A program made the translations under genes and the position numbers. From positions 15,350,001-15,414,000 of the forward strand of contig CM076146.1 in assembly GCA_038025085.1 (NCBI GenBank): a stretch of DNA of 64,000 nt, written 5' to 3'. Positions 59,301-64,000 of the stretch are shown piece after piece. This DNA comes from Tetragonia tetragonoides. Taxonomy: Eukaryota > Streptophyta > Magnoliopsida > Caryophyllales > Aizoaceae. Numbering within the stretch: position 1 is the stretch's first letter; each line of letters opens with the position of its first letter. The notes below the pieces were generated by a model. It searched no databases. It was not told the DNA's origin and saw nothing but the letters and a program-made list of their open reading frames with translations.

Positions 59301-59687
59301 GACCATTCGTATAGTGGTTACCATTAAATTGTAGTCACCATAACTATGCACTACAACCGTCGATCCCAATCTCAATCATTAATTGGTTTGACTAAATTGG
59401 GTAAGACTAATTTCGATTTGATACTACCCAATTTAGATTAATTTTTTGATGTTAGTTTGGTCATGACCAATTATACTATCGGTCATAACAAGTTGGCTAT
59501 CGGTAAAATATTTATGATCGATTAAAGAACTGGTCATAACCCCTAGCCAACTATTTTAATTATTATAATTGCAACCAAAGTATAATAAATGATATGGTTT
59601 GACCAAGATGGTGATCAACGGCTATGACTGTCGTGCAAAGTTGTGGTGGCTACATTAATACCGGTAACCACCATACAAACTCCACAC
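59301..59687. mobile_element. MITE inside the copia LTR
   Basis: 387 bp inserted relative to the other copia LTR. Flanks are TATTTAC on both sides (59294-59300 and 59688-59694), extending imperfectly to 9 bp. Ends share inverted GTATAGTGGTTACC and GGTAACCACCATAC, set a few bases in. It is AT-rich and non-coding with repeated GGTCAT(A/G)AC motifs. It is likely a Mutator- or hAT-type MITE. Confidence 0.7.
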
Positions 59688-59770
59688 TATTTACTTTGCA
59701 CAAAGAGAAATATCCCGTAAAGAATGGTGATAAATTCATTTTATAACATGTGGAAAATACAATTACAACA

Positions 59771-59979
59771 ATATTTTTTTCAAGGTAATAATGCCTTAAT
59801 ATAATTTCCGAAAACGTATAATTTGGCGTAATTACACTATATATATAAAAAAATTTCTTTGTTGGTGACGTTAGGGAACTGGAAAAATACAAGAAAATTT
59901 AGCCGCTACTGATCCAGCCAAATCCCCAAAACCCCCAATCCAACACCGAACTCTCATAGTTCAGTCCTGGAACAATCTT

Positions 59980-60029
<50 letters not shown>
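59771..60029 (+). promoter_or_regulatory. Promoter and 5' UTR of the GCIP-like gene
   Basis: A TATA-like TATATATAAA lies at 59839-59848. A pure GA tract (59982-60018) ends just before the ATG, a common feature of plant 5' leaders. The copia LTR ends only about 70 bp upstream of the TATA motif, so the core promoter abuts the transposon block. Confidence 0.45.
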
Positions 60030-60030
<1 letters not shown>

Positions 60031-62989
60031 TGGGGAAAGGAAAGGCTGAGGCCCTGAACCGAACTCTGAGTTCGCATATGAGTAACATCCATGAAACCTT
60101 ACAGGTTTTAGACCACAATTCTGCTTCTTCTTCCCTTAAGAAAGTCAGCTGGGATGAAGTCATTAAGATGGGTGAACAACTCTCCAAACACGCCACTACC
60201 AGTATATCTTCTACCCTCTTTTTTTTTTTTTATGCTTATTCTGTTCATATCTGCAATCTCAGTTTGTCTCTGTGTTTATTTCAGCATTCAAGCTTTGCCC
60301 ATGTTGGAATTTTTTGATGACACTGATCACAAATTTTGTTACAGTTTTTGAATTTATTATTCATTTGGTCTTTAATTTGGTTGATATTTGAGTGTTACTA
60401 TGTTTTTGGTGGTTTTGTTTGGTGTAGAATGAACACTGGTTTTTTTTTGCTACTATTAGGCATTGTGAAAAGAAATAAGGAATGTCACTTTTAGCTGTAA
60501 TGGTAAAGAAAAGTCTTCGAGGGTTTGAATGAGATATGGGTTTTGAAACTTGTATACTCAGTACAAGTTAAGCACCAGTGATATCATCTGCAGAATGTGA
60601 TGAATGAAAAAAGTTAATATTTTGCTAAAAAATGTTTGAAAGAAGACTAAGGAAGCTGGTAAGCTTGTACTCCTTTGGTAGTCCTTCTGACCTAAGCATA
60701 TCGGTATAGTAGTGTTGTGGTTCCGTGTGCTTAAATTTCATTGAACTGAGTTTAGTGAAGTTATGCCTCAAATGCATAATGATGATGGGGGTTTTAGGAC
60801 AATTTGAGTCATGAAAATGACGAGGACAAACATAGTGAAACAGAGAGAGAGTAAGTGGATTGAAGGGATTAATTCTAATCCTATTCATTGGAAACGGAAG
60901 TCATGTTACAGCTCATTAATTATTTTGAATCGTACTCTTTTTCCATGGGTCTTTCACCAATGATCTCTTCGACTGTCCTTGTTTGGGGGAAGGACTGTAA
61001 GGTTGCGACATCTTGAGCTCTTCAATGTTGGGTGTGTTGTTGCTTGTTGTCTAAGTGAAAAACCCAGGTTGTATTTGCAAATTCCAATGTGGATAGACAT
61101 GTCGACTTTTGTTTTACCAGAAATCATAGAGTAAACTACTTAGCTTGATCCTTTAGGATGATGACAGAGGGGAAATGGAGAATCGAGGCACAAGTCAATT
61201 GTTAAGAGCAAGATAGCAATGAAATGTGTGTTGTGTACAACATGAAAAAGGAATTCATTTAGCAGACAAATGTTCATATTGAATTTCACAAGATAGTATT
61301 CTTGTCAACTTGTCCTCAATAAACATTTGTGCTTAGCTGATTACTGATGATTCAAGTTGCTTCTTTCTATAACTGAAACTATTGGCTCTCTTCTCAAGTG
61401 GATGGGTATTAAGAAGTAATGTTGAATTAAGAATTGTTTAAGAAAGATAAGTATAATATATGCTGGTTCAGGAAAGGGGATATTGTACCCTCAAACTAGT
61501 GACTGCAAATTTACACTGTAGAATAGTTTTTTTTAAACTTGTCATTTCCATAATAGGCTGCCCTTATTTTGCAATTGTTGTTGAATCTTAGATGAAGGGC
61601 TGGGAGTGTCAGGGACTTTTTATGGATCTATGTAAAGTTTACATAGTAGCTTCTTACAGAATGAAGGCAAGACACAAATGCTCAATTAAACTCCATGCTA
61701 CAGAGAGAAATATGCCTTCTAAATACTTTAGTCTTATGATCCCCTATGCTTTCTTAATTATTAACATCTGAATATCCGATAGACAGCTCATATCCAAGTT
61801 GGACACTCATCCATTCTCCATTCATTTTCATGGTTATGGCCTCAAGAACTCTCAACTCCATACACATGTTGTGGTATGGAATTTATGCTTTTGGTCCTTA
61901 TGTTAGGCTATCTAGGAAAAATAAAATTGACGCCTTACTTTGGATTGGTTATTTTGCTCAATGATACTTGATATGCCTGGTTCCTGGATCAGCTAATCCA
62001 CCTTGGATTGTGTAACTATATACAGGCAGATGGGAGGGGCCTGGAGAGAGAGAGAGAGGGATAACTAAGTCCCTTATCTGAGTGTTCCTCCAGTGTTCAT
62101 GCTGTAACACTGGGCTAATCTACGTTACTTGGACTCAGCTAAGTGTCGTTGTGTCCAGTACCCATACCCATGTCAGAATTTGTCATTTTTATGGAAATTC
62201 TGCTTGTTTTTGGCTTAAATTGGAGTGTTGAGTGTCCACACCCATGTCGGAGTCTCGAATACCCGACACAAGTACTTGAGGCAAAATGAATAGTCCGAGC
62301 TACATAGATCTCTTCAGTTTTCACGTATGACCAGTGAAAAGGGTCCCGGGATACGTCATTTATATGTACTGTATAATCTGAATGTACTGAACATATTTGA
62401 GCTCTAAAGTACCAAATTGTCAGGTAGTGAGTCAGAGAAGCCTACTCTCTGATTCCTTCAATACAAATTACTCACCACGATAAGCCTACTCTTTTAAAGT
62501 ACCGAGTAGCAAGCCTCTTATTATTTGGTAATTGTATAGCCCATTGACCATATCCATTTCAGAAAGGGTGTGCTATACCTTATCCTGGAATTTCTTATCT
62601 ATAAAAATCTGGAATTAAAAACATTTTTCTATATAGGCGGTTGTTGATTAATGACTGACGTCCAGTAAATAAGCAGATCACCCTAGTTATAATGATAATG
62701 AACTATTTCCTCGTTATGTCCCATTTGGTTTAGGTTCTCCATGTTGCTGATGCATTGATTTCCTCTCTTGATTTTGCAGCTGGAATGCTTTTTGGTGAAG
62801 TAAAAACGGAAGTTAAAGCACTAGAGGAAAACATGGAGGTATATTACAACGTGTTGCAAGGTCTCCTTCTGCTCGGGTATGGGAGTACATTGGGTGCAGG
62901 GCAAACTCTATCATCCAATATTCATGCATCAATAAAGCAAGTTGTAGATTGCAGCTTCTCGCTTTGGAGGGAATGTGTTTCATCTTGTG
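60030..62989 (+). CDS. Cyclin-D1-binding protein 1-like (GCIP family), first two exons, gene continues past window
   Basis: Exon 1 (60030-60201) starts MGKGKAEALNRTLSSHMSNI and includes HETLQVLDHN and KKVSWDEVIKMGEQLSKHAT. The donor is GTATAT at 60202. Exon 2 (62780-62989), after acceptor TTTTGCAG, reads GMLFGEVKTEVKALEENMEV, YYNVLQGLLLLGYGSTLGAG, then SSNIHASIKQVVDCSFSLWR. Its donor is GTAGTT at 62990. Phase is kept across intron 1. The pattern matches the plant GCIP/cyclin-D1-binding-protein-1 family as I remember it; animal members bind cyclin D1 and GRAP2 and are helix-loop-helix-like. The plant role is not clear from sequence. Exons 1 and 2 carry no lesions. No later exon is seen up to 64000, so about 125 residues of the N-terminus are present. 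Confidence 0.8.
60202..62779 (+). other. Intron 1 of the GCIP-like gene
   Basis: 2578 bp, GT-AG, T-rich near both ends. It contains a MITE (62120-62307), a short GA run (about 62042-62059) and no other recognised feature. Open frames in it are short and not conserved. Confidence 0.75.
62120..62307. mobile_element. MITE-like element in intron 1
   Basis: Ends CTACGTTACTTGGACT and AGTCCGAGCTACATAG are inverted repeats with a few mismatches. The interior contains two related segments with GTGTCC, ACCCATGTC and GACAC. This type, with TTACTTGGACT ends and GTGTC-rich cores, is widespread near plant genes. The target duplication was not resolved. Confidence 0.5.
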
Positions 62990-64000
62990 GTAGTTACTCT
63001 TTTTTCTTTCCCATGTCATTCACCGTCTTATATTTATATTTTTCCATAGCTGTAATGAAAGTAGAAAAAAAAAAACCTGTAATGAAAGAGCAAGGGAACT
63101 AACTTTAAGGGTTCATCTAGTTCGTGCTGCCACTGAGATCATACCTAATCTTTTTCTGGACAAGAGAACTGTCATTAAAAGATATCAAACTGTATCAAGA
63201 TTCAAGGGGGAGGCAGGCCATTCTGCGAAAATAAACTCTGAAAGTGAAAACCTCCCTAATATCTGTGAATATCTGTCAAAGACACAACATGAAAGACCTT
63301 ATTCAGGAAAATCCAACGCAAAGCAAGATAAACACTTAATCAAAGCAAGGCCTCAAGAGGAGCTTGATTTCCTGTTGTATTTGATCCAAAGGTTCAAAGA
63401 ATTGCGAGTAACACAAGAGTCTCCTATTTTCCTTCTCATTAAAACCTTGAGCCGCATGAGAAGATTATTAGTAGGAATGGTGGATAAATCCATTTCTGTC
63501 TCAAAGACCAAATAGCATTGTCCAATCTTTTATGACAATGGGAATTGCAGCTTAACATTTGTCTCCCTAGTTCGAAAACACAACACACAAACATCAGTTT
63601 AACTTTAAGTGTATCTTCGCCTGCCACAAAATTTTAGTATTTATTCTGTTAAGGAATTTAGTCCTAGTGGAAGCTTTAATTTAAAAAGAGACATCGAGTG
63701 AAGTTGCAAAGCGGAAAATGACTATACTGATACTGGCTAGTGATATGCATGGACTAAAAGGAGTTACTTAAACCCTCGTGCTCCATAGTATGTGAATTCT
63801 CCACACTGTCCCATTAGGTTCAAAACTCAAAATTAATTGAATTCCAGATATCAATCTAATGAGGCAATTCATCTAGAACCCTTTCTTTGAACTCGAAATC
63901 CCAAGAATATCTGTGAGATATGGAGAGGACTGTACACTGAAGCCCAATGGTGCAGATCCAATTCCAACTAGAAGTTCCAGAACATATTTCCTATAGTTGG
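62990..64000 (+). other. Start of intron 2, no exon recognised
   Basis: After the exon 2 donor there is AT-rich sequence without a convincing further GCIP exon or transposon. It is probably intron 2 of the same gene. Confidence 0.45.

Larger units (their letters stand above)
59215..59770 (-). repeat. Copia 5' LTR, interrupted by a MITE and cut by a LINE
   Basis: 59215-59300 and 59695-59770 align with 25760-25915 (GTAGTGAAAGTAT, TTTACTTTACAA, GGGTATTTATAGCCCCAATA, AAAGAATGGTGA, TTTTATAACATGTG). The intervening 387 bp are a MITE. The inner end (about 20 bp) is missing next to the LINE tail. The outer end is at 59770 (ATTACAACA). The next bases are not purine-rich, so this is the outer edge of the element rather than a 3' LTR junction. 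Confidence 0.75.

Noticed and set aside
59650..59892. 80-codon minus-strand ORF upstream of the host gene
   Set aside because: It spans a MITE end, a copia LTR end and the promoter region; no domain.
62755..63102. 115-codon continuous ORF starting MISSLDFAAGMLF
   Set aside because: It reads through the exon 2 acceptor and donor; the spliced exon (62780-62989) fits the protein family and phase better.

Overview
This window is plant nuclear DNA, almost certainly from a eudicot with a large, transposon-rich genome. Nearly all of it is layered transposable elements. The only convincing host gene starts near the right edge, at about 60.0 kb. Evidence for a plant includes an Ogre/Tat-type Ty3/gypsy element with 4.3-kb LTRs and an archaeal-type second RNase H, a plant Ty1/copia element, plant L1 and RTE LINEs, a PIF/Harbinger element of plant type, and a two-exon start of a plant GCIP-like gene with GT-AG splicing.

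Region by region. (1) 1-20457: a degenerate Tat/Ogre retrotransposon on the minus strand. Reading leftwards it has a 5' LTR (16157-20457), a primer-binding site, gag, protease, a second gag-like domain with its own zinc knuckle, a spacer built of hairpin units, a G-patch ORF, RT, RNase H, archaeal-type RNase H and integrase. An antisense ORF resembling plant mobile domain/DUF7745 proteins follows, then the 3' LTR (1-3479, cut by the window edge). (2) 20458-25733: the stump of another LTR, a diverged array of roughly 300-bp repeats holding a hAT-like MITE, a TA microsatellite and an LTR/PBS junction. (3) 25734-59770: I interpret this as one minus-strand copia element with short LTRs of about 180 bp, blown up to 34 kb by insertions. 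These are a 1.7-kb solo LTR in RNase H (TSD CCTGC), a 4.3-kb Tat solo LTR in integrase (TSD CATAT), a 5.2-kb L1 LINE (16-bp TSD), and a PIF/Harbinger transposon in the 5' leader. The Harbinger transposase exon is split by a gypsy-like element lacking gag and pol (TSD CAAGA). One LTR of that element carries a young RTE LINE with an unbroken reading frame and a 20-bp TSD. A GC-rich foldback sequence, a truncated L1 tail and a MITE lie before the 5' LTR. (4) 59771-64000: a short promoter region and the first two exons of a cyclin-D1-binding-protein-1-like (GCIP) gene, with another MITE in intron 1.

The insertions can be ordered. The copia element came first. Harbinger, L1, the Tat solo LTR and the 1.7-kb solo LTR landed in it. 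The gypsy-like element landed in Harbinger, and the RTE landed in the gypsy LTR. All coding regions except the RTE frame and the host exons carry stops or frameshifts.

The most unusual signal is a family of paired-hairpin units in the Tat element. There are three in the spacer at 11.3-11.8 kb, one after integrase, and one in each complete LTR. Their stems differ in sequence but remain complementary, while the flanking CCTACGTA and ACGTAGTTC blocks are conserved. The second gag domain placed after the protease is also unusual.
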